From Paenalcaligenes niemegkensis (GTDB lineage: Bacteria; Pseudomonadota; Gammaproteobacteria; Burkholderiales; Burkholderiaceae_B): DNA of 64,000 nt. A model generated the notes under the pieces. The model saw nothing but the letters and a program-made list of their open reading frames with translations, was not told the origin of the DNA and did no database searches. The stretch spans positions 62,001 to 126,000 of the forward strand of contig NZ_JAKGCT010000001.1 of assembly GCF_022230885.1 (NCBI RefSeq). The letters run 5' to 3'. Position numbers and translations under genes: made by a program. Of the stretch, positions 48,357 to 57,708 are shown piece by piece (the stretch's first letter is position 1; each line of letters begins with the position of its first letter).

Positions 48357-48707
48357 ATGAAACGTATTTTGTTTGCCATATCAATTTTAATTTCTCTACC
48401 CGCCTATTCCTTTGCGCAGGGGATAGATTTTATGGCGATTCAACGAGGCCGTCAGCAAGCGCAAGATGAAAACTATCAAGATCAGCTGCGCCAACAGCAG
48501 TTATATGGGTCGCCCAATGGGCAGTATAACGCCGCTCAGGAACTTAGAGAAATGGAAAATCGCCGTTACAGAGAGGAGCAGCTAGTACAACAACGTCGGC
48601 AGAATGACTTGCTACAACAGCAGCTTGACAGGGGAGCATGGCCTTCTTCGACGACAACAGAGTGCCAACAAGATGGTTTTGGCGGAATACGATGTACGAC
48701 TAGATAG
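48357..48707 (+). CDS. Hypothetical exported protein with cysteine GFGG tail
   Basis: 116 residues with a Sec signal (MKRILFAISILISLPAYSFA). Followed by a Gln/Arg/Glu-rich helical stretch (~45-100, 'RQQAQDENYQDQLRQQQLYG', 'RRQNDLLQQQLDRG') and the tail 'TECQQDGFGGIRCTTR'. That tail matches the preceding lipoprotein (TDCTPNGFGGFNC), so the two are probably related by domain sharing. 38 bp downstream of the lipoprotein stop; likely the same transcript. I chose ATG 48357 because it gives a clean signal peptide. Confidence 0.72.
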   Translation: MKRILFAISILISLPAYSFAQGIDFMAIQRGRQQAQDENYQDQLRQQQLYGSPNGQYNAAQELREMENRRYREEQLVQQRRQNDLLQQQLDRGAWPSSTTTECQQDGFGGIRCTTR

Positions 48708-48709
48708 CC

Positions 48710-48952
48710 ATGACAAAGAAAGAAACTAAAGATTTATTTTTAGTCGTTATATTTTTTCTGCTTCTGGCGATTGGTTTTTACATTGCACGCCTAGAACAAA
48801 AGCTAGAGGCTGAGCAAGTCCGCACAGCATGTGTTCGAGAGTCCTACATAATGGCTAAAAAACATGGGGGAACACCCAGGGAATGGGAGCGGGAGTGCTT
48901 ACAGCACAGAACGGAGGAAGCATTAGATAGGATAGACATGCAGCATGAATAG
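48710..48952 (+). CDS. Small single-pass membrane protein
   Basis: 80 residues: one N-terminal membrane helix (~8-26, 'LFLVVIFFLLLAIGFYIA') then a charged helical domain with two Cys ('TACVRESYIM', 'RECLQHRTEEAL'). Starts two bases after the preceding stop, so it belongs to the same operon as the two secreted proteins. No family recognised. Confidence 0.65.
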   Translation: MTKKETKDLFLVVIFFLLLAIGFYIARLEQKLEAEQVRTACVRESYIMAKKHGGTPREWERECLQHRTEEALDRIDMQHE

Positions 48953-49030
48953 GTTGATATTCAAATTTGGCTAAGAGAGTCCATATTTTTGGTTGCGAAA
49001 TGGCTCGTTAATGTGTACTAGCTCAGATTT

Positions 49031-49090
49031 TATCTGACGGTCACTGTCAGTTCGTTCAGGCAGTAATCGACCCAAAGCGGAAGTTCGTCG
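49031..49090. repeat. Dispersed intergenic repeat, copy 1
   Basis: TTATCTGACGGTCACTGTCA ... CAGT ... CGACCCAAAGCGGA. A related ~63-bp copy lies at 58293-58355, and a short CGACCCAAAGCGG stretch is found at 55776-55788 beside the IS right end. Function unknown; looks like a degenerate intergenic repeat family. Confidence 0.5.
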
Positions 49091-49226
49091 TTTCTTGTCG
49101 CCCTAAGTCACGCTCGTCTGTGCTGACGCGAATGTAGACTCGCGCGACGTGGCGTGCGCCTTCATCGCCTACGTGATAGTGCACATTGCGGAGCGGAAGA
49201 AGAGGTGAAGACGGACTTCCTTCTGC

Positions 49227-50047
49227 CTAAGCAACCACCATGACCACCAATACCGCCGTCAACAGAAAAAGATAAACCTTCGCATGAAGAGCGTCGGGAA
49301 TGCGGCCAATCAAAGGTGAGGCCATGCGAATACCAATCCATGAACCGGCCACGAGTACCAGGAAGGCACGCAGATCGACATAACCGGCGTACCAAGCACC
49401 CAGTGGCGCGTCGTTCCATGCTAGCAGCACATACGTCGCGGTCCCTGCAGCCGCCATGGGCAGCGACAGCGGGTTGGCCATGGCCGTCGCGGCAGTCATG
49501 CTTGCTCCTCGTCGACGCATTAGGGGCACCGTCATCACGCTACCCCCACTCCCAGGAGGGCGGCAATACTGCCGATAAGCACACCCACTGTGGCGGTCGC
49601 CGACCGACGCATGGGGCGCATCTCTGATGCGACCGTGTGCATGAAACCTGGCCGCAATATCGCATCCAGAATCGTGATTGCCAGATAGATAACGAAAGCC
49701 CATCGCACCCAGTCACTGCTTAGCGAAACCGCAGCCACCGCACCGAAAATGGCACCCAGTGCAATGTAGCCCGCTAACGGTCGAACGTCGTTCCACTGCA
49801 GCGTTCCAGCCCGGTGATGGCGCAGCGTAGCCATTGCCGCACCGAAGATCATGACGCAGGTTGATGTGGCAACGGCGATCTGCATGGCGGCATGACCGAC
49901 CCCGGTGTCCGCGCCATGGGCTCCGGTCAACACGGTATAGAGCAAAGGAACGATGACGAAGCCGCCACCGAAGCCGAACAACACGGTCGTGATGCCGGCC
50001 AAGCCACCAAAACACAACAAAAGCAGATACACGATGCGACACTCCAT
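49227..50047 (-). CDS. TauE/SafE-family sulfite/anion exporter, apparent 1-nt frameshift
   Basis: Membrane permease with about eight helices. First half: 'LLLLCFGGLAGITTVLFGFGGGFVIVPLL' (TauE signature GxGGGxxxVP, residues ~6-34). After one extra base at five C (49543-49547) it reads 'LLGVGGSVMTVPLMRRRGASMTAATAMAN', the second copy of the signature, and ends '...VYLFLLTAVLVVMVVA'. 273 residues, the family norm. Family members move sulfite, sulfoacetate or related anions. Divergent from an AraC-type regulator 94 bp away that probably controls it. Confidence 0.87.
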
Positions 50048-50140
50048 CTTGTCATAAAGACCGTACGATAGCTTGCGCCTGACTGGCTTACTTTCGAAGA
50101 CCGGTCAATAATGATCTAATTTCGGCCATCGGTCTTATTT

Positions 50141-50926
50141 ATGCTGAACATCGCTTTGGACACCGTTGATCACATCACGCGCGTCATGGTTGCCATCGGA
50201 ACCGACTATCCCGCCGGAACCCTGCTTGATACCCATACGCATCGCCGCGCACAGCTGCTGTATGGCATGACGGGTTTGATGGAAGTCGATACCGACGACG
50301 GCGCGTGGGTGGTGCCTCCGTACAACTGCGTGTGGATTCCGGCCGGAAAACGCCACCGTGTACGTATGCATGGCGTCAGCACTCGAAGTATATATATCGA
50401 GCCCAATGCGGTGCCGCGTGTAACCGGCGATTGCGAGGTACTGAGCGTCTCACCTCTGCTGCACCACTTGCTAGTCGCGTCCGCCGACATTCCGGCGCAG
50501 TATGACGAATCGGGGCGCGACGGGGCCTTGGCGCAACTTATTCTGCACGAGCTGCACATCGCGCCCATCTTGCCGCTTTTTGCGCCTATGCCCCGTGATT
50601 GCCAGCTGGCAAAAATGTGCAGAAAATTCCTGCGAGAGCCCCATATCCGCGCGACTCCGCAAGCATGGGCCAGCGAATTGAACAAGAGCCTGCGCACCTT
50701 CACACGGCTGTTCCGCCAACAAACCGGAATGTCCTTTGGCGCCTGGCGCCAGCAGGCGTGCCTGCTGGCAGCCCTGCCCAAGCTATCGTCCGGCGCACCC
50801 GTCACGCAAGTTGCTTTGGATTTGGGCTATGACAGTCCAAACGCATTTTCCAGCATGTTTCGCAAAGCACTCGGTCAATCGCCGTCGAGCTTTGCGCGTG
50901 CCGCATCATCACCGCATAGTTTTTGA
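50141..50926 (+). CDS. AraC-family transcriptional regulator
   Basis: 261 residues: N-terminal cupin-type sensor (~10-100, 'LLDTHTHRRAQLLYGMTGLMEVDTDDGAWVVPPYNCVWIPAGKRHRVRM') and C-terminal double HTH (~165-255). HTH1 is 'WASELNKSLRTFTRLFRQQTGMSFGAWRQQ' and HTH2 'VTQVALDLGYDSPNAFSSMFRKALGQSPSSF', a canonical AraC signature. Divergent from the TauE/SafE gene, a common regulator-exporter pairing. The effector is unknown. Confidence 0.92.
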   Translation: MLNIALDTVDHITRVMVAIGTDYPAGTLLDTHTHRRAQLLYGMTGLMEVDTDDGAWVVPPYNCVWIPAGKRHRVRMHGVSTRSIYIEPNAVPRVTGDCEVLSVSPLLHHLLVASADIPAQYDESGRDGALAQLILHELHIAPILPLFAPMPRDCQLAKMCRKFLREPHIRATPQAWASELNKSLRTFTRLFRQQTGMSFGAWRQQACLLAALPKLSSGAPVTQVALDLGYDSPNAFSSMFRKALGQSPSSFARAASSPHSF

Positions 50927-51139
50927 CGCATAAAGATGACGCCTGCCATGCTGATCACGGCGTCAGCTCGACCGCTAAATAAGTTTACCGCTCCAGGCAA
51001 GAGTCAAAAGCCTCACAGAATTTTCTGACATACAGGAGTCTGTTGTGAGATCGATGAGACGTTCGGGCGACCACGCTATTCCATTGATGACCGTCCGCCC
51101 TTGGCCGTGAGTCGCCTGTCATGATCGGCTGAAGTCGAC

Positions 51140-51277
51140 CGAGGCTGTGTGAAAACTCTTCGAGCGAGCATTTTCAGGGGTGAACCCTTGTCGGCATCGA
51201 GAAAATGGATTCTGACGCGATCTGAGAGGTCGAGTAAGAAAGCCAGGCCAATCGGCAAACGTTTTCACACAGCCTCG
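51140..51277. mobile_element. Miniature inverted-repeat element (138 bp) with IS1182-type ends
   Basis: Terminal inverted repeats CGAGGCTGTGTGAAAAC (left, 51140-51156, with C for the first base) and GTTTTCACACAGCCTCG (right, 51261-51277) are the same as the ends of the full insertion sequence at 54090-55777. The 104-bp interior has no transposase and does not match the interior ends of that IS copy. This is the structure of a non-autonomous (MITE) derivative mobilised by an IS1182 relative. No clear target duplication is visible. Confidence 0.75.
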
Positions 51278-51433
51278 TCCCTGAGCAGCCGTACGCTTTA
51301 CTCAATATCACGCTGATCTTCTGGACTATGTCGCCATTCGCACAAGTGCTATTTCCGCGTACAACCCCCAATTCCGAGAATTAGAGAGCAGTACAAACCC
51401 ACCAGCGTAATGTTAATCGGCAAAAAACTCTGC

Positions 51434-51644
51434 TACAATCCAAGATTACGGTATCTGCAATAGATACTGGTTATCGTTAACGACGATAATAAATAAGGTG
51501 GACCCAGCTTGCTGGGTGGCTCGGCCGGGCGCCTATCCCTCGGACAATTCCAAGCAAATAAGAACTCGCTCCGGGACCCCTTTTACGCATTCAGTTCGCG
51601 GTGCGATGCTTCGTTTTGCTGCATCTTAATTAACAGAACCATCA
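51434..51644 (+). promoter_or_regulatory. Promoter and structured 5' leader of the SulP operon
   Basis: An extended -10 (TGCTACAAT, 51431-51439) with no strong -35 predicts transcription from about 51446, leaving a ~200-nt leader before ATG 51645. The leader holds a strong hairpin ACCCAG-CTTG-CTGGGT (51502-51517) and a GC-rich block with further pairing (GGCCGGGCGCC... CCTCGGA, and TCCGGGACC downstream). The layout suggests a cis-acting RNA, possibly an ion-responsive riboswitch, but I cannot assign a class. The gene itself has a weak ribosome site. Confidence 0.45.
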
Positions 51645-53120
51645 ATGTTTGTATCTACCCTTCGTCGCGATTGGTTTTCCAATCCGCGCGCGGATATCCT
51701 TGCGGGTATCCTTGTTGCACTTGCACTCATCCCCGAAGCCATCGGCTTTTCCATCATCGCAGGAATAGATCCCCGTGTGGGACTCTACGCCTCGTTTTCA
51801 ATTGCAGTCATCATTTCATTTGTCGGTGGACGCCCCGGCATGATTTCTGCGGCGACTGCGGCTATTGCTGTTTTGATCGTACCGCTGGTGCGAGATTATG
51901 GCGTTGACTACCTTTTTGCTGCAACGATTCTCATGGGACTGCTGCAAGTCCTAGCCGGCTTCTTGAGACTTGATCTTCTTATGCAGTACGTATCTCGGTC
52001 CGTCGTCACCGGCTTCGTAAACGCACTTGCCATCTTAATCTTCATGGCACAACTGCCTCAACTCACGAATGTGACGTGGATCACCTATGCCATGGTGGTT
52101 GGGGGGCTTGCAATTATCTACCTGTTGCCCCGGCTTACCACAGCAATACCTTCACCGCTTATCGCCATCGTTGTACTCACTATCCTTGCGATTTACGGCA
52201 ATCTCGACGTACGTACAGTGGGTGACATGGGCGAATTACCGTCTACGATCCCGTCGTTTTTCATTCCGAACGTGCCGTTTACCTTCGAGACGCTGCGGAT
52301 TATTTTCCCCTTTTCACTGACCATGGCCGCAGTTGGGTTACTCGAATCCATGATGACGGCACAGATTGTCGATGATCTGACCGACTCGCCCAGCGATAAG
52401 CGCAGGGAATGTAAAGGCCAGGGCATCGCCAACTTTGTGACTGGCTTTCTTGGGGGTATGGGTGGTTGCGCCATGATTGGTCAGTCGGTCATTAACGTCA
52501 AGTCCGGCGGGCTCACACGCCTTTCTACCTTTGTGTCGGGCGTTTTCCTGCTCTTTCTGATCGTTGTGCTGGGGCCGCTTGTGGCTCGTATTCCGATGCC
52601 AGCACTAGTGGCTGTAATGATCATGGTTTCCATCGGAACCTTCAGCTGGGGTTCCATTAAGAACCTGCGTTCTCACCCCTGGCAGTCATCGGTGGTCATG
52701 CTGGTGACGGTCATTGTCGTGGTGTGGACTCATGACCTGGCAAAAGGTGTTTTGGCAGGAGTAATCCTGAGTGGACTATTCTTTGCAGGTAAGGTTAAGC
52801 GGCTCTTTACGGTGCAGTCCGAACTATCAACAGATGGTAAGACGCGAACTTACTTTTATTCCGGTCAAGTGTTTTTTGCATCGGCTGAACGCTTTGTTGA
52901 GGCGATCGACTTCAAAGAAGTTGTCGATAAGGTCGTGATCGACGTTTCGGACGCTCATTTTTGGGATATTTCTGCTGTTGGCGTTTTGGATGATGCAGTC
53001 ATCAAGTTAAGACGCGAAGGTGCTGCCGTAGAAATAGTGGGACTTAACAAAGAAAGCGCCGCTATGGTTGGACGCTTTGCGACACACGATCAAGCCCCTA
53101 CAAACGCGTCGAAACACTGA
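51645..53120 (+). CDS. SulP-family anion permease with STAS domain
   Basis: Inner-membrane sulfate/bicarbonate/carboxylate transporter, 491 residues. The SulP start '[39 protein letters not shown]' is diagnostic, followed by '[22 protein letters not shown]'. About ten further helices include '[22 protein letters not shown]', the second SulP signature. The C-terminal STAS domain (~400-480) includes '[30 protein letters not shown]'. The ion cannot be decided. Followed 18 bp later by a universal stress protein, a common association for stress- or pH-linked SulP transporters. Preceded by a long leader. Confidence 0.92.
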   Translation: MFVSTLRRDWFSNPRADILAGILVALALIPEAIGFSIIAGIDPRVGLYASFSIAVIISFVGGRPGMISAATAAIAVLIVPLVRDYGVDYLFAATILMGLLQVLAGFLRLDLLMQYVSRSVVTGFVNALAILIFMAQLPQLTNVTWITYAMVVGGLAIIYLLPRLTTAIPSPLIAIVVLTILAIYGNLDVRTVGDMGELPSTIPSFFIPNVPFTFETLRIIFPFSLTMAAVGLLESMMTAQIVDDLTDSPSDKRRECKGQGIANFVTGFLGGMGGCAMIGQSVINVKSGGLTRLSTFVSGVFLLFLIVVLGPLVARIPMPALVAVMIMVSIGTFSWGSIKNLRSHPWQSSVVMLVTVIVVVWTHDLAKGVLAGVILSGLFFAGKVKRLFTVQSELSTDGKTRTYFYSGQVFFASAERFVEAIDFKEVVDKVVIDVSDAHFWDISAVGVLDDAVIKLRREGAAVEIVGLNKESAAMVGRFATHDQAPTNASKH

Positions 53121-53138
53121 TTTTTGGAGAGAAAGAAA

Positions 53139-53993
53139 ATGACAAAAATACTTGCTTGCATCGACACATCGCCGTACGCAAATAGCGTATGTGACCTGAC
53201 AGCGTGGGCTGCACACCGTCTTCCCTCGTCAGTCGAAGTGCTGCATGTCGTCCAACGGAAAAGCGCCGTACAAGAGCGACACGATCGAACTGGAGCTATC
53301 GGGCTGGGCGTTAAAAGCGACCTTTTGGAAGACCTGACCCGCATAGAAGAAGCCCAAGGGAAACTGGCTATCGAGGCTGGTCGTGTGCTTTTGGATACTG
53401 CTGCAGAGCGGTTACGTGCTACAGGCATCCATGATCTGACGCTAGCGCATCGCCACGGCGGTGTTGTTGAGACAATCCTTGAACGTGAAGAAGAGTGCGA
53501 TCTGCTTGTCATGGGCAACCGGGGTGCGTCGGCGGAGTTTGCTATTGCACATTTGGGTTCAAAAATAGAAAGGGTGATACGTGCAAGCAAGAAGCCAATT
53601 CTTATTGCGCCAAGCGATATCGGCGATATCAAAAAAGTGATCCTGGCCTACGACGGCGGCACGTCAGCCAAAAGAGCGCTCGAACTCATGGCTTCATCAC
53701 CATTATTTGAAAATCTGGAGCTTCATGTGGTTTTTGTGGGCGAGGATAATGAACAGCATCGCATCATGCTTGCGAACGCGCACCAGCATATTAGCGAGTC
53801 TGGACATTCGTTAACCACGAGTATTCTTCATGGTTCCCCAGAGCCGGTCATCGCCGAGCTCATGGACTCCACCGACGACACGATGTTGATGATGGGGGCA
53901 TATGGACACTCACCACTACGCAATCTTATTGTAGGTAGCACAACGACGTCACTGATTCGGATGGTTGCCAAACCAATACTTCTCATACGCTAA
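53139..53993 (+). CDS. Universal stress protein, tandem UspA domains
   Basis: 284 residues forming two Usp domains. Domain 1 ends with 'LLVMGNRGASAEFAIAHLGSKIERVIRASKKPILIAP' and domain 2 with 'MLMMGAYGHSPLRNLIVGSTTTSLIRMVAKPILLIR'. Both carry the G-x2-G-x9-G-(S/T) ATP-binding pattern, so both may bind ATP. ATG 53139 has GGAG upstream; the reading frame extends a few codons further left. Cytoplasmic. In an operon with SulP, where it may tune the transporter or respond to the same stress. Confidence 0.92.
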   Translation: MTKILACIDTSPYANSVCDLTAWAAHRLPSSVEVLHVVQRKSAVQERHDRTGAIGLGVKSDLLEDLTRIEEAQGKLAIEAGRVLLDTAAERLRATGIHDLTLAHRHGGVVETILEREEECDLLVMGNRGASAEFAIAHLGSKIERVIRASKKPILIAPSDIGDIKKVILAYDGGTSAKRALELMASSPLFENLELHVVFVGEDNEQHRIMLANAHQHISESGHSLTTSILHGSPEPVIAELMDSTDDTMLMMGAYGHSPLRNLIVGSTTTSLIRMVAKPILLIR

Positions 53994-54089
53994 GTGGCGC
54001 AAGTGCAGGTGTCCAGTGAATGCACTTTAACGTCCGCAGCGTTGTCGCTCTTCGGCTCATATGACTTCAATGCAATGTCCGCTATTGGC

Positions 54090-55777
54090 CGAGGCTGTGT
54101 GAAAACGCTTCACTGGTCGCCTGATCCCAATTAAAATAAGCCATCCCGTTTAAGCGAGGTGGCCGATGAAGCGATTTATCGAAGGCGAGGAGCGAAGTCA
54201 GATCGCCTTGCTCCCTGAATGCCTTGATGATTATGTCACCGAGGACAACCCGGTTCGCGTCATTGAGGTCTTTGTCGACGAACTGGATTTGCATGCGCTC
54301 GGCTTCAAGGGTATGCAACCCGCATTGACCGGGCGCCCTTCATATCACCCGTCCGTTCTTCTGAAGCTCTATCTTTATGGCTACCTTAATCGCGTCCAAT
54401 CCAGTCGACGTCTGGAGCGGGAAGCACAGCGTAATATTGAACTGATGTGGCTCATTGGGCGGCTGGCTCCTGACTTTAAGACCATTGCCGATTTTCGTCG
54501 TGATAACGGTGTTGGCATTCGGAATGCGTGTCGACAATTTATTGTGATGTGCCGCCAACTCAAACTGTTCTCACAAGCCATCGTTGCCATTGACGGTAGT
54601 AAATTCAAGGCCGTTAATAACCGGGATAAAAACTTCACCCCCACAAACTCGATCACCGAATAAAACAAATCGATGAGAGCATCGAACGCTATCTGGGTGC
54701 GTTGGAAACGGCTGACCGAACTCAGCCAATTGAGGTCGAGGCTACTACGCAACGGCTGCAAGAGAAACTAACCAAGCTTAGGCAACAGATGCAGCAATTA
54801 CGGATGATTGAAGAACGCTTGAACCAGCAACCAGATAAACAATTATCCCTGACCGACCCCGACGCGCGATCAATGGCGACCAGCGGCAGGGGTACTGGCA
54901 TGGTCGGCTATAACGTGCAAGCAGCGGTCGATACCAAACATCATCTAATTGCTGCGCATGAGGTCACCAATGTCGGCCATGACCGAACACAGCTCTCGAA
55001 TATTGCGTTTAAAGCACAAGAGGCGATGCAGGAAAATACCTTGGGGGTAGTTGCAGATCGTGGATACTTCAAAGGCCCAGAAATACTGGCTTGCGAGCAG
55101 GCGGGTATTGAGACGTATGTTCCCAAACCCATGACGTCCAACAGCAAAGCTGAGGGGCGATACAGTAAACTGGATTTCATCTACCTTGCCCAAGACAATG
55201 AATACCAATGTCCGGCTGGGCAACGACTCACTTATCGGCACTCAACACGCGAAGAAGGCATGAAAATCGATGTTTACTGGACATCAGCCTGCAAAACCTG
55301 CCCCCAGAAAATGCAATGCACCACCGGTAAGGAACGTCGAGTCAGGCGCTGGGAACATGAAGACGTTTTGGATGCCATGCAACGTCGCTTGGATAGCACG
55401 CCAGGCAAGATGAAAGAGCGGCGCTGTACCGTGGAGCATGTCTTCGGAACGCTAAAATTCTGGATGGGGTCAACGCACTTTCTAATGAAGTCGCTCCCCC
55501 ATGTGGGTACAGAAATGAGCCTACATGTGCTGGCCTACAACCTGCGACGGGTAGTAAATATTCTTGGGGTTGCCGAGACTATCAAGGCGATACGACTGGT
55601 GGGGGCATGAGGCCCCTTATTCGCCTTTTTTAGAGCGTTATGCGCCGCTCATATTAGCCGTCAGAAGCATCAGCCTGGCCTACGACAATATATAAACTGG
55701 ATTGCGGGAATATTATGACCCAATCCTACTCCAATCGTCGGGCTGGGCAACTCAAAATGTGTTTTCACACAGCCTCG
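54090..55777. mobile_element. IS1182-family insertion sequence
   Basis: Complete-looking element of ~1688 bp bounded by 17-bp inverted repeats CGAGGCTGTGTGAAAAC (left, with C) and GTTTTCACACAGCCTCG (right). Contains one transposase gene read rightward. No target-site duplication could be recognised. The left end lies 96 bp after the stress-protein gene. A decayed single end (GAAGCTGTGTAAAAACGC) sits near 57083. Confidence 0.87.
54166..55610 (+). CDS. IS1182-family DDE transposase, apparent 1-nt frameshift
   Basis: Cut-and-paste or replicative transposase of about 481 residues. N-terminal DUF772-type domain 'LPECLDDYVTEDNPVRVIEVFVDELDL' and 'GRPSYHPSVLLKLYLYGYLNRVQSSRRLEREAQRNIELMWL' are classic. 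The catalytic DDE core follows: Asp in 'IVAIDGSKFKAVNN', 'VVADRGYFKG' and 'CTVEHVFGTLKFWMG' (Glu). A helical insertion with coiled-coil lies at ~170-215. The frame breaks at five C (54638-54642); one more C gives 'NFTPHKLDHRIKQIDESIERYLGAL'. Probably a sequencing deletion, so the element may be active. Confidence 0.9.
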
Positions 55778-55876
55778 ACCCAAAGCGGCCAGTCGAAAAA
55801 TCGAAAAGCGGACTTTCGAGGAGCATGAGGCAGAGTGGTACAGGGCGATGGAGTGATCGATTCGGCAAGGCTCTGG

Positions 55877-56403
55877 CTAGAATTCTTTCGTGCAGCGGGT
55901 TTTAGCATAATAGTAAATTGAAGCATTGCGTAGGTGTCTTAACTGTCCTTCTCCATCCCTACCTTCCGGGTAAAACGACAATGTAATTCGATCGTTACCA
56001 GCATGCCAAATCATCTCAACACCTTGGACGGTTCCTCCGCCAGAGCCGCTCCATGCGCGTTGATTGGTCTGTACTTTGTGCGGTTGACCATGTAGTCCAA
56101 TGAGAGAATTGAGTAGGGGTATGTATTCGAGGTCAAAGTCAATCATCCGAATATATGAATCCAAGGTTCCTTCGCAGAACGAAAATGTTCCGTGAATTTG
56201 AGGGTCTGCAAGCCTGCCAACAACCCACCAGTCTCCATTGGCCGCTTCTTTTGCATCAAAGCCCGCTTTCGCTGCTTCAGCAATCAACTGTTCGCGAGTC
56301 ATTCCTGAATGGTAACCGTCAACATCGAATGCGTTTGCATCAATAGTGAAAGACAGCAAAGAAAGTGCGATAACGGCGTGTAAAAAAACGTATGCATAGT
56401 CAT
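55877..56403 (-). CDS. Hypothetical secreted protein, apparent N-terminal frameshift
   Basis: About 175 residues. Starting at ATG 56403 and adding one base at seven A of the + strand (56382-56388) gives the normal signal peptide 'MTMHTFFLHAVIALSLLSF' followed by TIDANA and the mature 'FDVDGYHSGMTREQLIAEAAKAGFD'. Without it the frame has a poor N-terminus starting near 56428. The mature protein has one domain with a Trp/Gly-rich centre ('NGDWWVVGRL', 'RAWSGSGGG') and two Cys. No family recognised. Starts 38 bp after the neighbouring gene on the same strand and may be co-transcribed with it. Confidence 0.6.
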
Positions 56404-56440
56404 ACCAACTTGTAGGTGCTAAAAACATTAATCGACAATA

Positions 56441-56974
56441 CTAGGGGCGTAGTTGATCTACTTTTTCTACTGCCTTTAAAAGTCGACTCCTACGATCAAA
56501 AGTGTTCAAGCTAGGGAAAAGAGAGCGAGATGTTTTGACCAATTTTGTGTCGATACCGAACCGTTCAGGATAGGAAGCCACATACCAAAGCTGGAAGACT
56601 TCCATGCTTAATGAAAGTCGTTGCTCTAGCTCACCGCACTCAAGAGTCGCGATGAAAATTATATGTTCGTTCTCTTCTTCGTCAAAGGAAAGGTAAGCAC
56701 CTGGGTCCTCGTCCGCATGCTTCAAGTAGTTCTGTACACGATCGAGTACAGCATATGCACCCTTTTTCGTGAGCCCTGAGTCCTTTACTATCATTTCTCG
56801 CCAAGAGCACTTTGGATGAATTTTCTCGACAAGATCCGCCAGGACTCTACTAGCCGCACCAGCAAGTGTGCGAATGGCAAGCGGGTCACGATTCGCAAAA
56901 AGCATAGTGATTGCTTCATCCAGTTGTCGTATAGCTGCCTCTTCTTTCGAACAAGTGACCATCGTAATGTCCAA
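56441..56974 (-). CDS. Hypothetical cytoplasmic protein
   Basis: 177 residues, mainly helical, no signal or membrane helix. Features: 'IRQLDEAITMLFANRDPLAIRTLAGAASRVLADLVEKI' (N-terminal helices), 'YLKHADEDPGAYLSFDEEENEHIIFIATLECGELEQRLSLSMEVFQLWYVASYPE' in the centre. The overall look resembles small proteins of accessory regions that respond to nutrient or phage stress, but I do not recognise a family. Start could also be the second Met (VTC...). Lies between the IS and the repeat-rich protein. Confidence 0.55.
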   Translation of the reverse strand: MDITMVTCSKEEAAIRQLDEAITMLFANRDPLAIRTLAGAASRVLADLVEKIHPKCSWREMIVKDSGLTKKGAYAVLDRVQNYLKHADEDPGAYLSFDEEENEHIIFIATLECGELEQRLSLSMEVFQLWYVASYPERFGIDTKLVKTSRSLFPSLNTFDRRSRLLKAVEKVDQLRP

Positions 56975-57292
56975 CCCTCTATTGCAAAATGCAGGCTTAA
57001 TATCGGTTAACCGTTTGACACTCTGTCAATCTTTGGTACGAGCGGCTGCTTTGAGCGAATCCACCTTGTTTCCACTTCTGGTCGAAGCTGTGTAAAAACG
57101 CAGAAATAAACCGCACTTGAAATAATTGAAGCATCAGAACGCTCGGCATTCAATTTTCTCGTGTTCGAGAGTGTTATGCTTGTCAATGTTACCAAACGTG
57201 AAGTGACGCTTCACGCCACAATAGATTAATCGGCACCTTCCTGAATTAGAATTAGTAATGTCTTGGCGGAGGTGTCTATTTTAGGATCAACC
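56975..57292. other. Intergenic region with hairpin and decayed IS end
   Basis: About 320 bp. Contains GAAGCTGTGTAAAAACGC near 57083, a decayed single end of the IS1182-type inverted repeat, and a perfect 7-bp hairpin CGTGAAG-TGACG-CTTCACG (57197-57215), perhaps an operator. No gene is evident. A promoter for the repeat-rich protein is expected near its right end. Confidence 0.45.
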
Positions 57293-57685
57293 ATGAACCA
57301 CGGAATCAGGGCAGTTCTAATAGCTTGTCTGCTTTTTTCATCGAGCGCGTTTGCAGGCTGTGTGGGCTACACAGGACCAGGCGGCCCCTGCTCAACAGGC
57401 CCAGGTGGCGGGCTATCAACCGGTCCTGGTGGTGGGCTTTCAACCGGTCCTGGTGGCGGGCTATCAACCGGACCTGGTGGTGGACTTTCAACAGGCCCAG
57501 GTGGCGGGCTATCAACCGGACCTGGTGGTGGACTTTCAACAGGCCCAGGTGGTGGGCTCTCAACCGGTCCTGGTGGTGGACTTTCAACCGGTCCAGGTGG
57601 TGGGCTCTCAACCGGCCCAGGTGGCGGGCTCTCAACTGGTCCAGGCAATAATTGGCGTCGGGTGCCTGTGCCGACACGTTATTGA
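57293..57685 (+). CDS. Secreted glycine-proline repeat protein (tandem LSTGPGGG)
   Basis: 130 residues: Sec or lipoprotein-like signal 'MNHGIRAVLIACLLFSSSAFAG' then Cys, 'GYTGPGGPC', about ten uninterrupted 8-residue repeats LSTGPGGG (residues ~33-118) and a short basic tail 'NNWRRVPVPTRY'. ATG 57293 gives the signal. The gene has a 24-bp tandem repeat with mainly silent variation, so repeat number could change by slippage. Low-complexity Gly/Pro/Ser/Thr suggests a flexible, extracellular or cell-surface polymer-like protein. No family recognised. Confidence 0.7.
   Translation: MNHGIRAVLIACLLFSSSAFAGCVGYTGPGGPCSTGPGGGLSTGPGGGLSTGPGGGLSTGPGGGLSTGPGGGLSTGPGGGLSTGPGGGLSTGPGGGLSTGPGGGLSTGPGGGLSTGPGNNWRRVPVPTRY
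57387..57646 (+). repeat. 24-bp tandem coding repeat
   Basis: Roughly eleven consecutive 24-bp units encoding LSTGPGGG. Units differ at third codon positions (GGC/GGT, CCA/CCT, ACC/ACA), showing two or three alternating subtypes. Divergence at silent sites with a constant protein suggests selection on the peptide. Confidence 0.85.
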
Positions 57686-57708
57686 CATAGGAAAACCAAG
57701 CTATCAGC

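Noticed and set aside
57387..57646. Tandem 24-bp repeat with CRISPR-like look
   Set aside because: No unique spacers; the units are contiguous and encode one peptide repeat.
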